DNA of 64,000 bases, taken from IMG/VR virus record IMGVR_UViG_3300047548_001509, positions 18,783 through 82,782 of that record. One strand, given 5' to 3'. This document shows positions 17,677-25,947 of the stretch, piece after piece. The stretch comes from a virus. Every line of letters starts with the position of its first letter. Within the stretch, counting starts at the first letter, position 1. The notes under the pieces are model-generated. The model did not search any database. It was not told the DNA's origin and saw nothing but the letters and a program-made list of their open reading frames with translations. The position numbers and the translations under genes were made by a program.

Positions 17677-18646
17677 GAGTTTTTTTATTGAAAATAATAT
17701 TGGTGATCGTGTTGGTATACAACATTTGTATTCAGATTATAAACCAACAGAATACTCTATGTCTTTCGAAAACCTGGAGACTCTTATAGATTCTCTCAAA
17801 ATGTCAAGGGGGCTTATACAGCCTGGTAATTCACAGTTATCTGAAAAAGCTGATGGTATGGCTGTTAAATTTGGATTAGATCCTAATTTTAATTTCTTTC
17901 TTCAGTCTAGTTATAGTGGTCCTGTTTTTGATGGTAATTTTGATGGTAAAATAAAACATCCACCTACAAAAGTGGCTTTTGAAGAAGAGTTTCCAAAACT
18001 TAAAAAGCTTATATCACCGGTATTAAAAAGAATAGCTAAACAACACAAATTAAAAGGAATAAGGGTGAACTGTGAATGGTTATACTCTCCATTTGCTATT
18101 CATAGAGAAAATAAACCTGGGTTTGTTTATTTTGTCGCAACAAATTATAGTTTGGATAAGATTGGTAAGTGGTCAACTTTTCCAATTATTAACGCAACAG
18201 ACTTTCAGGGTAATCCTATTGATGATAGTATTTTTACTGAAATTGTACACAGCTTAAGTAGCTTATCAAATGATGACATTAAATTTGTAGATCTCAATGT
18301 AGTAGAGTTTCCTGTTATTGATTTACGTGCTGAAACTATTGAAGCTGAAAAAGTTATAAACTCTTTCAAACTTAATAATCCGGATTACGAAGAGGTATTA
18401 TATTCGGGTTCTAGAAAACGTGAAGACCATGTTAAGAAAAAACAAATGAGACAAAGTCTTATTAATTCACTCTTACACATCCAAAAAGCAATGCATGTTA
18501 AAATACAAGAGGTTATTACAAATATTGAAGGTAAGCTTGGTGAGTACGAAGGTATGGTGTTTAAACTACAGACACCATCAGGTAAGCCATTTTTGTTTAA
18601 AGTTATATCACCATCTTTTCACGAACAAAAAGGGAGAACTATATGA
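17663..18646 (+). CDS. Covalent nucleotidyltransferase (DNA/RNA ligase-like) with leader
   Basis: 327 residues. Starts MISFKSFFIENN (leader). Ligase motif I is seen as SEKADGMAVKFG (Lys-x-Asp-Gly, Lys near 63), with a downstream motif III/IIIa-like region (NCEWLYSPF), motif IV YEGMVFK near 295 and motif V LFKVIS near 313. These define the adenylate-forming ligase/capping superfamily. Substrate cannot be told from the text; adjacent Pol-beta-type and HxGH nucleotidyl transfer genes suggest end repair or tagging. ATGA-coupled to the next gene. Confidence 0.62.
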   Translation: MISFKSFFIENNIGDRVGIQHLYSDYKPTEYSMSFENLETLIDSLKMSRGLIQPGNSQLSEKADGMAVKFGLDPNFNFFLQSSYSGPVFDGNFDGKIKHPPTKVAFEEEFPKLKKLISPVLKRIAKQHKLKGIRVNCEWLYSPFAIHRENKPGFVYFVATNYSLDKIGKWSTFPIINATDFQGNPIDDSIFTEIVHSLSSLSNDDIKFVDLNVVEFPVIDLRAETIEAEKVINSFKLNNPDYEEVLYSGSRKREDHVKKKQMRQSLINSLLHIQKAMHVKIQEVITNIEGKLGEYEGMVFKLQTPSGKPFLFKVISPSFHEQKGRTI

Positions 18647-19188
18647 ACTTCAAAACATTCTTCGAAAATTATAAACAAAAATCCATCGCCGTTTTTCCCG
18701 GGGGTTCAAAACCCCCACATAAAGGTCACTTTAAAGCTCTTGAATATCTCCTTCAAACATGTGATGAAGGGGTTGTGTACATTGGTAACCAAGTGAGAGA
18801 CGGTATAACAGCTGCAATGGCTGAGCAAATTTGGGAAATTTATAAGAAGTATCTTCCGGTACCAGTAAGTGTATATATCTCCCCAGTAACACCCGTTAAA
18901 TCTGTATATGATTTTGCTGATAACAATTTAGATAAACGAATCGTTGTTGGAGCAGGGGATAAAGATGATGATATTAAGCGGTATGCATACTTTATGAAGA
19001 ATGTTCAGAAGTATCCTTTCGTTGAAGTTGTAAAGATTCCAATTCAAGAAGGTGGTATTTCTGGTTCAGTAACCCGACAAAGAATACAATCTGGTGATCC
19101 AAATGTTGTGGATTATTTTGTCCCTGATGTTGTATCTCCAGAAGATCGTGAAAAAATTAAACAAATTTTAGGACTAAATAGTAGATGA
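18643..19188 (+). CDS. HxGH adenylyl/cytidylyltransferase with capsid-type leader
   Basis: 181 residues. Starts MNFKTFFENYKQK (leader), then the nucleotidyltransferase alpha/beta phosphodiesterase motif FPGGSKPPHKGHFKAL (HxGH near 26-29) and a C-terminal GISGSVTRQRI, equivalent to the ISSTxxR motif that binds ATP. Family members include NMN, pantetheine-phosphate and glycerol-3-phosphate nucleotidyltransferases. In cyanophages similar leader-HxGH proteins exist. Substrate unknown; NMN-like is possible. ATGA overlap with both neighbours. Confidence 0.72.
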   Translation: MNFKTFFENYKQKSIAVFPGGSKPPHKGHFKALEYLLQTCDEGVVYIGNQVRDGITAAMAEQIWEIYKKYLPVPVSVYISPVTPVKSVYDFADNNLDKRIVVGAGDKDDDIKRYAYFMKNVQKYPFVEVVKIPIQEGGISGSVTRQRIQSGDPNVVDYFVPDVVSPEDREKIKQILGLNSR

Positions 19189-19550
19189 CCAGAAAAGAGA
19201 TCAATACAATGGGTAAACTTTATGAGTCTGTTGTTTTTGTTGCAAAACAACAAGACCTATCAAGCGAGCCTTCCCCTGCTGATAAATTTCATACACAGTT
19301 AAAGTCAGTTCTTGGTCAAACAACAAATCCAGATGAATGTGGTGACCCAGGAGATATTGAATTAGCTTTATCCGACTTAAAAAAACTTCATGAATACTCC
19401 AAAAAACTGCACTCTTTAATTCAAAATAAACAAGATGTTGATGGGTGGATGCAATCAAAAATTACTAAAGCAGCTGATTATGTTTCAGAAGTCTATCATC
19501 GTTTAGATTCTATAGAATCAGAAGGAGATATGTGTTGTGATGAATTTTAA
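19185..19550 (+). CDS. Small helical protein of marine T4-like phages
   Basis: 121 residues. Start chosen at the ATGA overlap with the previous stop; an internal ATG at 19209 gives MGKLYESV, which looks like a shortened leader with L-Y-E. The C-terminal DGWMQSKITKAADYVSEVYHRLD closely follows a motif I associate with small hypothetical proteins of cyanophages and other T4-like viruses. Function unknown; position suggests a packaged protein. Confidence 0.6.
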   Translation: MTRKEINTMGKLYESVVFVAKQQDLSSEPSPADKFHTQLKSVLGQTTNPDECGDPGDIELALSDLKKLHEYSKKLHSLIQNKQDVDGWMQSKITKAADYVSEVYHRLDSIESEGDMCCDEF

Positions 19551-19974
19551 AGAATTCTACATTGAAAAAACAATTATTGGGCTCGTTGAAGAAATAACAA
19601 TTGACGAGCTTGGTCCTGTTCCATGTAAGGTTGATTCAGGTAATGGTGCTTATAATGTTCTTCATGGTGAAAATATTAGACATGGATCTGGAACAGTAAA
19701 GTTTGATACTGTTCATAATAAAACTCTTCAAAAAGATGTTGTTGATACTATTGTTATCAATGTTGGAGCTGGTAATACAGAAGAGAGACCCATAGTACTG
19801 TTCGATATCAAGCTTGGTGATAAGGTGTTTAAGAATGTAAAATTCTCTATTGGTAATAGAACCACAAACGAATATCCTGTATTAATCGGTGCTACATTTA
19901 TCAAAGAACTTGACGCGCTTATTGATATTTCCCAAAAAAATATATTTTCTCAAAATTTGACAGTTGATTTATAA
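19540..19974 (+). CDS. Retropepsin-like aspartyl protease with leader
   Basis: 144 residues from ATG 19540 (a GTG lies just before). Starts MNFKEFYIEKT. Active-site-like VPCKVDSGNGAYNVLHG near 32-48 (Asp-Ser-Gly in place of Asp-Thr-Gly), and a second half YPVLIGATFIKELDALIDIS, as in the RimK-associated 'ATP-dependent zinc protease' and retropepsin families. May process packaged proteins or act after ejection. An AAGGAGAT Shine-Dalgarno sequence lies 12 nt upstream. Last gene of the operon. Confidence 0.65.
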   Translation: MNFKEFYIEKTIIGLVEEITIDELGPVPCKVDSGNGAYNVLHGENIRHGSGTVKFDTVHNKTLQKDVVDTIVINVGAGNTEERPIVLFDIKLGDKVFKNVKFSIGNRTTNEYPVLIGATFIKELDALIDISQKNIFSQNLTVDL

Positions 19975-20082
19975 TCCGCGGAGACTAACTATTCTTAGAA
20001 TAAGAAAATTGGGAAGCTGGGAAGCCAAAAGCAAAAACAGTATTTCAGTTGTTTTTCATAAATTCTAATAAATAGTTAGAAT
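19975..20082 (+). other. Structured intergenic region before the DUF1549 gene
   Basis: Contains several overlapping inverted repeats: TTCTTA/TAAGAA around 19992-20006, AAAAACA/TGTTTTT around 20032-20057 followed by a C, and a wide pair CTAACTATT (19985-19993) with AATAGTTAG (20071-20079) whose right arm overlaps the late-type promoter. A short tandem GGGAAGCTGGGAAGC is also present. It may end the upstream operon and control the exported-gene module. Confidence 0.35.
20067..20074 (+). promoter_or_regulatory. Late-type promoter (AATAAATA) for DUF1549 gene
   Basis: AATAAATA, 8 nt upstream of the ATG at 20083, at late-promoter spacing; overlaps one arm of the CTAACTATT/AATAGTTAG repeat. Confidence 0.45.
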
Positions 20083-21861
20083 ATGAGAACGTTAATAGCA
20101 ACTGCAATTATCTTGGTATCATCAGTATATGGACAAGATTACAATAAGCTTAATAATTATTCACAAGCTATTGATAATATCTTAGAGTCTCAATATCAGA
20201 AAGTTAAGCTTAAGGGTAATCCAATAATCAATGATGATCAATTTGTACGAAGAGCATATCTAACAATTATAGGAAGAATTCCAACAGTTGATGAATATGA
20301 TGCATTTATTACAAATAATCTTCCAACAAAGAGACAGGAATTAATTAAACATCTTCTTAAACACCCGGGTTATACATCTCATATGTATAATTTCTGGGCA
20401 GATGCTCTTAGATTGAGAGAAAGATTATCACCAGTTAACAACTTCAATGGTGGTCCTTATATTCAATACATTAAAGATCAAATTAAGAAAAACGTTCCGT
20501 ATACACAATTTGTTAAGGATCTTTTACAGTCATCGGGGTTATATTACACTAATCCAGCAACGGGTTATTATTACAGAGATCTTGGAATGCCTCTTGATAA
20601 TTTAATCGCAACAATGAAAGTATTTGGTGGTACAGACATTTCATGTGCTCAATGTCATGATGACCCTTTCCAAGATTTCTCTCAATTAGAGTTTTATGAA
20701 CTTGCAGCATTTTTTGTACAGACAGATCTAAGAAATAAAACTGATAAAGAAATGCAAGAGAAAGTTGCTTCTCTACGAAAAGAAGTTGATGAACTAATTA
20801 AGCAAGATCCAATGAAGAATAGAGGTCTCAACAATCAGATTAATAATTTCGTTCGAGCAACTCAAACAGCTGTTGAGGTAATCGAAAATAAAACAATTAA
20901 GCTTCCGCATGACTATCAATATACAGATAAAAAGCCAAATGAAGTAATACAACCAAAGTTTCTTAAATCATCTGGAGAAATAAAGAATAAACACGACTTA
21001 AGAATTGATGCTATTAATTGGCTAACATCACCACAACATCCAACATTTACTAAAAATATATCTAACAGATATTGGAGACTCATTTTTGGCCGTTATATTA
21101 TCGAAGAATTTGACAACATTCAAGATTCTGCTGTACTATCTGGAGATTTAATGACCATGCTTCAGAAAATAATGATAGATTGTGGATATAATACACAGCA
21201 ATTTTTATATGTACTTCTCAATACAAAGCTTTTCCAAAGAGAAATGTATGATGGTGCATATGCAAATTCTGAATCATTTGTCTTTATTGGTCCTGTAAAG
21301 CAAAGACTTTCAGCTGAGCAATTGTGGGATTCTGTTCTGTCTCTTACATTGGAAAAGCCAGAACAATTTCAAACAACATTCCAGATTGAATACTCAAAAA
21401 TTATGCAGACTTATTTGGAAGACATGACAATTGAAGGTATCAAGAAAAAGCTTGATCAATACAATAAGGTCATGCAAACAAAATATGATGGTGCTCCTAA
21501 GTATAAAAATTACATGTTAGTCCGCGCTTCTGAGGTTAATGATTTAACAGGTTCTAACAATGTGATAAGTCAACTTGGTAGATCAGATAGAGAATTAATT
21601 CAAACATCTTCTCTCGAGGGATCTGTTACGCAAGTAATATCTTTCATGAATGGACAGATTGGGGAGATTGCAACATCAAAAGACTTGAGATTAATGCAAT
21701 TACTACAGGGTAAATCACCTGCTGATAAAATTGAGATTGTTTTCAAAGCAGTTCTTTCTAGAAAGCCAACTATTGCTGAGAAGTCTCAATTTGCTGGTGT
21801 TCCGGACGATGATATCATCTGGGCGTTGATTAACACAAATCAATTCAAATTCACTAAATAA
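20083..21861 (+). CDS. Exported DUF1549/DUF1553 (PSCyt2/PSD1) protein
   Basis: 592 residues. N-terminal signal peptide (MRTLIATAIILVSSVYGQ, cleavage near 17-18). DUF1549: FVRRAYLTIIGRIPTVDEYDA near 53-73, TKRQELIKHLLKHPGY, then DISCAQCHDDPF near 183-194, with a CxxCH that in this family could bind haem. DUF1553: NRYWRLIFGRYIIEEFDNI near 326-344 and RLSAEQLWDSVL. Such proteins are abundant in Planctomycetota and Verrucomicrobiota and usually paired with DUF1501 genes, as here. Function unknown; exported to the periplasm. Base composition matches the phage, so the gene has been resident a long time. Confidence 0.85.
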   Translation: MRTLIATAIILVSSVYGQDYNKLNNYSQAIDNILESQYQKVKLKGNPIINDDQFVRRAYLTIIGRIPTVDEYDAFITNNLPTKRQELIKHLLKHPGYTSHMYNFWADALRLRERLSPVNNFNGGPYIQYIKDQIKKNVPYTQFVKDLLQSSGLYYTNPATGYYYRDLGMPLDNLIATMKVFGGTDISCAQCHDDPFQDFSQLEFYELAAFFVQTDLRNKTDKEMQEKVASLRKEVDELIKQDPMKNRGLNNQINNFVRATQTAVEVIENKTIKLPHDYQYTDKKPNEVIQPKFLKSSGEIKNKHDLRIDAINWLTSPQHPTFTKNISNRYWRLIFGRYIIEEFDNIQDSAVLSGDLMTMLQKIMIDCGYNTQQFLYVLLNTKLFQREMYDGAYANSESFVFIGPVKQRLSAEQLWDSVLSLTLEKPEQFQTTFQIEYSKIMQTYLEDMTIEGIKKKLDQYNKVMQTKYDGAPKYKNYMLVRASEVNDLTGSNNVISQLGRSDRELIQTSSLEGSVTQVISFMNGQIGEIATSKDLRLMQLLQGKSPADKIEIVFKAVLSRKPTIAEKSQFAGVPDDDIIWALINTNQFKFTK

Positions 21862-21865
21862 TACT

Positions 21866-22072
21866 ATGACAAAAACTGACCAGCGTTTAATTTGGGAAGC
21901 TTATGTGGATTCATTTGAAGATAGTGAACTTCAAATGGGTATTGAAGTAGAAATGGAGCATACAGATGACCCAAAGATTGCTGAGCAGATTGCCAGGGAC
22001 CACCTTGCTGAAAATCCAACGTATTATACAGACTTAAAAAGATGTGAAGATCAAACAGGAAAAAAATTATGA
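21866..22072 (+). CDS. Small DUF5661-like protein
   Basis: 68 residues. The pattern ELQMGIEVEMEHTDDPKIA then ARDHLAENPTYYTDLKRCE matches the small DUF5661-type proteins found in phages and bacteria (GieVE.EHt.d...A..IA.DHL.E.P.YY..L). RLIWEAY near the start contains I-x-E. It sits between the two PVC-type genes and overlaps the DUF1501 start by 4 nt (ATGA), so the three are one operon. Function unknown. Confidence 0.6.
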   Translation: MTKTDQRLIWEAYVDSFEDSELQMGIEVEMEHTDDPKIAEQIARDHLAENPTYYTDLKRCEDQTGKKL

Positions 22073-23304
22073 ATAAACTAAATCGTCGCGAATTCGTTCT
22101 CAACCTAGCTGCTACAGGGTTGGGTGTTACTGTATTACCAACCATTAATGCTGCTCCAGCTCCACGAAAAGCTGAGCATATCATTTACTTGTTTATGAAT
22201 GGTGGTATGTCACATCTTGATACATTTGACCCAAAAACAAATGAAGAAGTAAAAGGGGAATTTAATACCATTAAAACTAATACTGGAGCTGATATTAGCG
22301 AACATCTACCTAATTTAGCTAAACTTGGAGATAAAATGGCTATTATCCGCTCAATGATGGTTACAACTGGAGCTCACGAACAAGCTCAATATCTTCAGAG
22401 AACATCTTATAAAAAGATTGGTACAATTGTTCATCCAAATTTAGGTGCATGGATGTGTAATGTTCAAGATGATAAGAAACTTCGTGCTATTCCACAGAAT
22501 GTTCTTATTTCAGGACCAGCAGATCATCCAGGTTCAGGTTGGATGCCAAAGAAATATGCACCGGTTCCGATCCAAGATCCAATGAGAGGTCTTGAAAATT
22601 CTGCTTTGAAAAATAAAGACGAGTTTTCAAAGCGTATTCAAATCCTCCAACAACTTGAAAAAGATTCTCTTAAAGCTATAAACCCACAACAAAAAGCTTA
22701 CAGTGAGTTTTATGATCAAACAATTAGACTGCTCAATTCAACTGAGTTAGATGTATTTGATCTTTCAAAAGAAACAAAAGAAACACGCGATAAATATGGT
22801 GATAACCGTTTTGGTCAAGGTTGTTGTCTTGCAAAACGCCTTATTGAAAAAGGTGGTGTGAAGTTTATTGAAGTTCAAGATGGTGGATGGGATACACACG
22901 TTAATAACTTTGAAGCTCTTGAAACAAAACTTAAGATTTTTGATACAGCTATTTCTGCTCTTGTTGAAGATCTCAAGCAGTCTGGTTTGCTTGAAAAAAC
23001 ATTAATTGTCATTTCAACAGACTTTGGTCGTACTCCTGTAATTAATGTTAATAATGGTCGTGACCACCACCCGGGTTGCTTTAGCGGATGTTTGATTGGT
23101 GCTGGAATTAAAGGAGGCCAAGTACATGGGACAACTGACGAAAAGGGAATGAAAGTTGTTGATAAGGTTGTGTCTGTGCAGGATTTTAATGCAACTATTG
23201 CAGCTGCAGCAAATATACCTGTTGATCTTGTTCTTCACTCACCAGAAGGAAGACCATTTAAAGTCGCCGATAAAGGTGTACCAATTCAAAGTCTTCTAGT
23301 TTAA
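22069..23304 (+). CDS. Exported DUF1501 protein (Tat signal)
   Basis: 411 residues. Starts MNKLNRREFVLNLAATG with twin arginines and a hydrophobic stretch ending AAPAP, a Tat export signal. DUF1501 features: HIIYLFMNGGMSHLDTFDPK near 38-57, GPADHPGSGWMP, FGQGCCLAKRLIEKGGVKF, QDGGWDTHVNN near 275, and STDFGRTPVIN with GRDHHPG. DUF1501 lies in the alkaline-phosphatase/sulphatase superfamily and almost always accompanies DUF1549/1553 genes in PVC bacteria. Full length for the family. The role in a phage is not known; the protein would fold in the cytoplasm and go to the periplasm. Confidence 0.87.
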   Translation: MNKLNRREFVLNLAATGLGVTVLPTINAAPAPRKAEHIIYLFMNGGMSHLDTFDPKTNEEVKGEFNTIKTNTGADISEHLPNLAKLGDKMAIIRSMMVTTGAHEQAQYLQRTSYKKIGTIVHPNLGAWMCNVQDDKKLRAIPQNVLISGPADHPGSGWMPKKYAPVPIQDPMRGLENSALKNKDEFSKRIQILQQLEKDSLKAINPQQKAYSEFYDQTIRLLNSTELDVFDLSKETKETRDKYGDNRFGQGCCLAKRLIEKGGVKFIEVQDGGWDTHVNNFEALETKLKIFDTAISALVEDLKQSGLLEKTLIVISTDFGRTPVINVNNGRDHHPGCFSGCLIGAGIKGGQVHGTTDEKGMKVVDKVVSVQDFNATIAAAANIPVDLVLHSPEGRPFKVADKGVPIQSLLV

Positions 23305-23340
23305 TCTAGATATTTTAATACAGTAACATAAATTAAATTT

Positions 23341-24153
23341 ATGAGCATACTTTGCTTGGGTAATGGTTTGGTTGGAAGAGAATTCCAAAGACGGGGTATT
23401 CAGTCCCTTGGAAGAGAACTTATTAATATTACACATCAGGCTAGTGTGTTTGATAGTTATGCTTTGCAAGAACAATTAGATCAGTTTGATACTATTATAA
23501 ATTGTATTGCATTTACAAATACAAAGCCAAAAACAAAAGAAGACTTTTCATTTAACGTATTGGTTAATACCAATTTTGTTAGAGATCTTGCTATTTTTTG
23601 TGACGAACACAATAAAAAATTGGTCCATATCTCAACCGGGGATATCTATGGAGATTCACAAAGACTTCGAATGTCTAAAGCATTTAAGGAGACAGATTCG
23701 ACAATCGTGATGACAGAGTATTCTGCAGCAAAATACCTTGCAGAACAATTCATTGATAAAGATAAACATCTCATCTTAAGACCTCGTTTGATTTTTGGAC
23801 CAGATAATCTGTCTAGTAACTTAATAACAAAACTATACAAATATACATCATTTACCCCTTATATAAATTCATTCTGTTCAACACGAACATTAGTTGATGC
23901 TGCTCTCACACTAATAGACAAGCAAGCAACGGGGGTGTTTAATGTATGTAACTCTGGTATCTCTACTATGTTGGAATTAGCAGAGATAATTAGAGATAAA
24001 TTCGATAAGTCGAAAAAAATAGAACATGCTCAGATTGATTCAATTAATAATGTTCTTGATATTAAGAAACTTTCACTATACTATAAACCAACTCCTATTG
24101 TTTTTGAATTTCAGGATATCTATCCAAAATTTCTTGAAACCATAAAGGCTTAG
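23341..24153 (+). CDS. SDR-family nucleotide-sugar epimerase/reductase
   Basis: 270 residues. LCLGNGLVGREF at the N-terminus (a modified Gly-rich loop), DTIINCIAFTNT, LVHISTGDIYGDS with the Ser/Thr of the active site, and MTEYSAAKYLAEQ containing Tyr-x3-Lys near 133-137. Similar to the RmlD-like gene at 7365-8165 but clearly different. Its end overlaps the convergent gene by 59 nt. Probably contributes to glycan donor synthesis. Confidence 0.75.
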   Translation: MSILCLGNGLVGREFQRRGIQSLGRELINITHQASVFDSYALQEQLDQFDTIINCIAFTNTKPKTKEDFSFNVLVNTNFVRDLAIFCDEHNKKLVHISTGDIYGDSQRLRMSKAFKETDSTIVMTEYSAAKYLAEQFIDKDKHLILRPRLIFGPDNLSSNLITKLYKYTSFTPYINSFCSTRTLVDAALTLIDKQATGVFNVCNSGISTMLELAEIIRDKFDKSKKIEHAQIDSINNVLDIKKLSLYYKPTPIVFEFQDIYPKFLETIKA

Positions 24154-24664
24154 ATTTGTTTGTCCATGTAGCAAAAGGTTTGTCAAACACATAATAGTGT
24201 CTATATTTTTCTTTAGCAGAAAAATTTTCAAAACCACTAATCTTCCAACAATTTTTATCTTTGTTGATTGCTATTGCATAAGGTGTAATTGAACCACCTT
24301 CAACGCATGCATTACTTTTGTTTTTATCAACCCAATTAACAAAATCCCCAGTAAAATGTTCTTCTGACTGAGGCCATCTCTCATATCGTTCTCTTAACAT
24401 AGTTTTTGTATGTTCAAGAAGCCAAAAAAAGTTTGCAGAGGTTTTACGAGCCCAAACAGACGAAGGGTGATTTGCGTAACCACCCTTCGATTTTCTAATT
24501 TTACCCGTTTTGGTACGTGGGCAGCTACTATGACTAAGTTGATCTTGATCAAAGCATGATTGAAGTGCAATTGCACTCTCAATAATCATTTTTGATCTAA
24601 CATGCTTATCACATAGATCTTTTGCTGCCTTGACTGGGTCATCGTCAAGGATAAAGATATTCAT
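24095..24664 (-). CDS. Pyrimidine-dimer DNA glycosylase-like phage protein
   Basis: 189 residues. The opening MNIFILDDDPVKAAKDLCDKH followed by KMIIESAIALQSCF matches a family common in large phages usually named pyrimidine dimer DNA glycosylase; WARKTSANFFWLLEHTKTM and the Tyr/Trp-rich C-terminus fit. Activity unproven for this branch. Converges on the epimerase gene and precedes, on the same strand, folE's 3' side by 10 nt. Confidence 0.6.
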   Translation of the reverse strand: MNIFILDDDPVKAAKDLCDKHVRSKMIIESAIALQSCFDQDQLSHSSCPRTKTGKIRKSKGGYANHPSSVWARKTSANFFWLLEHTKTMLRERYERWPQSEEHFTGDFVNWVDKNKSNACVEGGSITPYAIAINKDKNCWKISGFENFSAKEKYRHYYVFDKPFATWTNKSKPLWFQEILDRYPEIQKQ

Positions 24665-24673
24665 CTTGTATAA

Positions 24674-25294
24674 TTACAATACGCCTCGGTTATTCTGAGC
24701 AAATTCAACGAATTTATAAAATTCAGCCCGGGATGCTCCATCAATATCATGGAAAGCTCCAGACACTCTCGCTGTGCGCATGCAACTAGGGTGCTTAATT
24801 CCGCGTGCTGAACAACATGTATGATTTGCTTCAATCATTACTGCAACACCTTTATTATCAATGCATACACTATCGATAGTCTCGTGGATCTTCTTAGTAA
24901 GAGATTCTTGAACTGATGGTCTACGACTAATGTGGTCAACAATTCTATTTAATTTTGACAATCCTATCATTTTGCCATCTCGAGATGGGATATAAGCAAC
25001 ATGCGCATACCCAGAAAAGGTAAGCAGATGATGTGCGCAAAGTGATACTAATGGAATATTAGTTTGACATACCATTCCATCGTATTGTTCATCATTTGCA
25101 AAAGATGTAATAGTTGGTGGATCAGTAAAAAGGCCTTTCATAAGGTCATTAATCCAGGATTTAATAACTCTTTTAGGTGTGTCCTGCATATGTGGATCAG
25201 TATCCCAATTAATATTGAGAGACTTAAGTACATGACCCATATGGGTAGTAGCATCTATAATATTTTGTTCTGTAATATTAATTTTATCGATCAT
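24674..25294 (-). CDS. folE: GTP cyclohydrolase I
   Basis: 206 residues. Catalyses GTP to 7,8-dihydroneopterin triphosphate, first step to folate or 7-deazaguanines. Visible motifs: QTNIPLVSLCAHHLLTFSG with zinc ligands Cys-x2-His near 88-91, GLSKLNRIVDHISRRPSVQE, and VAVMIEANHTCCSARGIK with the second zinc Cys. Complete. With queD, queE and queC it supplies preQ0. Promoter TTGACA-N16-TAATAT ends 6 nt before the ATG. Confidence 0.95.
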   Translation of the reverse strand: MIDKINITEQNIIDATTHMGHVLKSLNINWDTDPHMQDTPKRVIKSWINDLMKGLFTDPPTITSFANDEQYDGMVCQTNIPLVSLCAHHLLTFSGYAHVAYIPSRDGKMIGLSKLNRIVDHISRRPSVQESLTKKIHETIDSVCIDNKGVAVMIEANHTCCSARGIKHPSCMRTARVSGAFHDIDGASRAEFYKFVEFAQNNRGVL

Positions 25295-25328
25295 AATATA
25301 ATATTATCTACTTTCCCATAGATGTCAA
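25295..25328 (-). promoter_or_regulatory. Sigma70-type promoter of folE, leaderless geometry
   Basis: Minus strand: TTGACA at 25328-25323, 16-nt spacer, TAATAT at 25306-25301, then 6 nt to the ATG. Transcription should begin at or next to the start codon. No Shine-Dalgarno sequence. Confidence 0.65.
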
Positions 25329-25580
25329 ATATTTTTTTGATTGCCAATATATTATAATTGTTTCAGCTCCGAGTTCTTTTTAGGTTACACTCTGTATCTC
25401 TAATAGTCGATAAGTTAAACATATTCATGTACTTTCGACAGGTTGTGTTATGTTGTCTTAGATGGGAGTTTGTTACCTCTTTAAATTCTCTGTTACATAT
25501 TAAGCATCATCTCATCTACATATTTACAGCGAATGGGTTATGATATCCACAACTAATACTAGTAATATTCTACTTTACTT
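25329..25580 (+). ncRNA. Gene-free stretch with two stem-loops; possible small RNA
   Basis: About 250 nt with no convincing gene (the open frame at 25358-25543 has no start signal and implausible composition). A TATAAT at about 25351 could drive a plus-strand RNA. Stem 1 spans 25406-25439: GTCGA/TCGAC, AAGT/ACTT and ACAT/ATGT stacked around an ATTC loop. Stem 2 pairs AGATGGGA (25460-25467) with TCTCATCT (25510-25517). Strand and existence of the RNA are inference. Confidence 0.28.
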
Positions 25581-25588
25581 ACTAAATA
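25581..25588 (+). promoter_or_regulatory. Late-type promoter (ACTAAATA)
   Basis: ACTAAATA 5 nt upstream of the ATG at 25594, same form as the box before 14844. Confidence 0.45.
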
Positions 25589-25593
25589 TCCAT

Positions 25594-25947
25594 ATGGAAA
25601 AATTCAAACAACTTTTTGAAGAAGCACAAAGATTAAATGAGAGTGATCAGATTTTTGGAAATGTTAAATTAATTCCAACACCGAATGATGTTGTTAAAGG
25701 CATTGGTAATTTATTAGCAAAACCTTTTAAAAAGGGCGTCGCACAACAATCTACACAACAATCTACTAACCAATTACAGCAATCTACTGACCAACAACAA
25801 TCTCCAGTTCAAAGAAAAGAAAAAGGGACGATACTATATTTTAGAATGTATGATTCTAAATTACCAAACCCTCTTTTTATTAGATATGATAGGAGGACAA
25901 AGCATATAACCTTCATTTCAGAAAATGATTTCAAAAAAATGGTTTGA
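25594..25947 (+). CDS. Leader-bearing small protein, possible packaged protein
   Basis: 117 residues. The open frame extends upstream to 25540 but the ATG at 25594 gives the leader MEKFKQLFEEAQRLNES, with L-F-E and L-N-E sites, and follows a late-type promoter. A Gln/Ser/Thr-rich linker (QQSTQQSTNQLQQSTDQQQ) separates it from a C-terminal domain (ILYFRMYDSKLPNPLFIRYD). Family not recognised. Confidence 0.6.
   Translation: MEKFKQLFEEAQRLNESDQIFGNVKLIPTPNDVVKGIGNLLAKPFKKGVAQQSTQQSTNQLQQSTDQQQSPVQRKEKGTILYFRMYDSKLPNPLFIRYDRRTKHITFISENDFKKMV

Noticed and set aside
18690-18716. Strong hairpin GGGGGTT/AACCCCC in the HxGH gene
   Set aside because: It encodes the conserved GGSKPP motif and has no T-run, so codon choice at a fixed motif is sufficient explanation.
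25358-25543. 61-residue open frame in the gap after folE
   Set aside because: Amino acid composition is atypical, no ribosome site or promoter fits, and it ends 50 nt before a better-supported leader-bearing gene.
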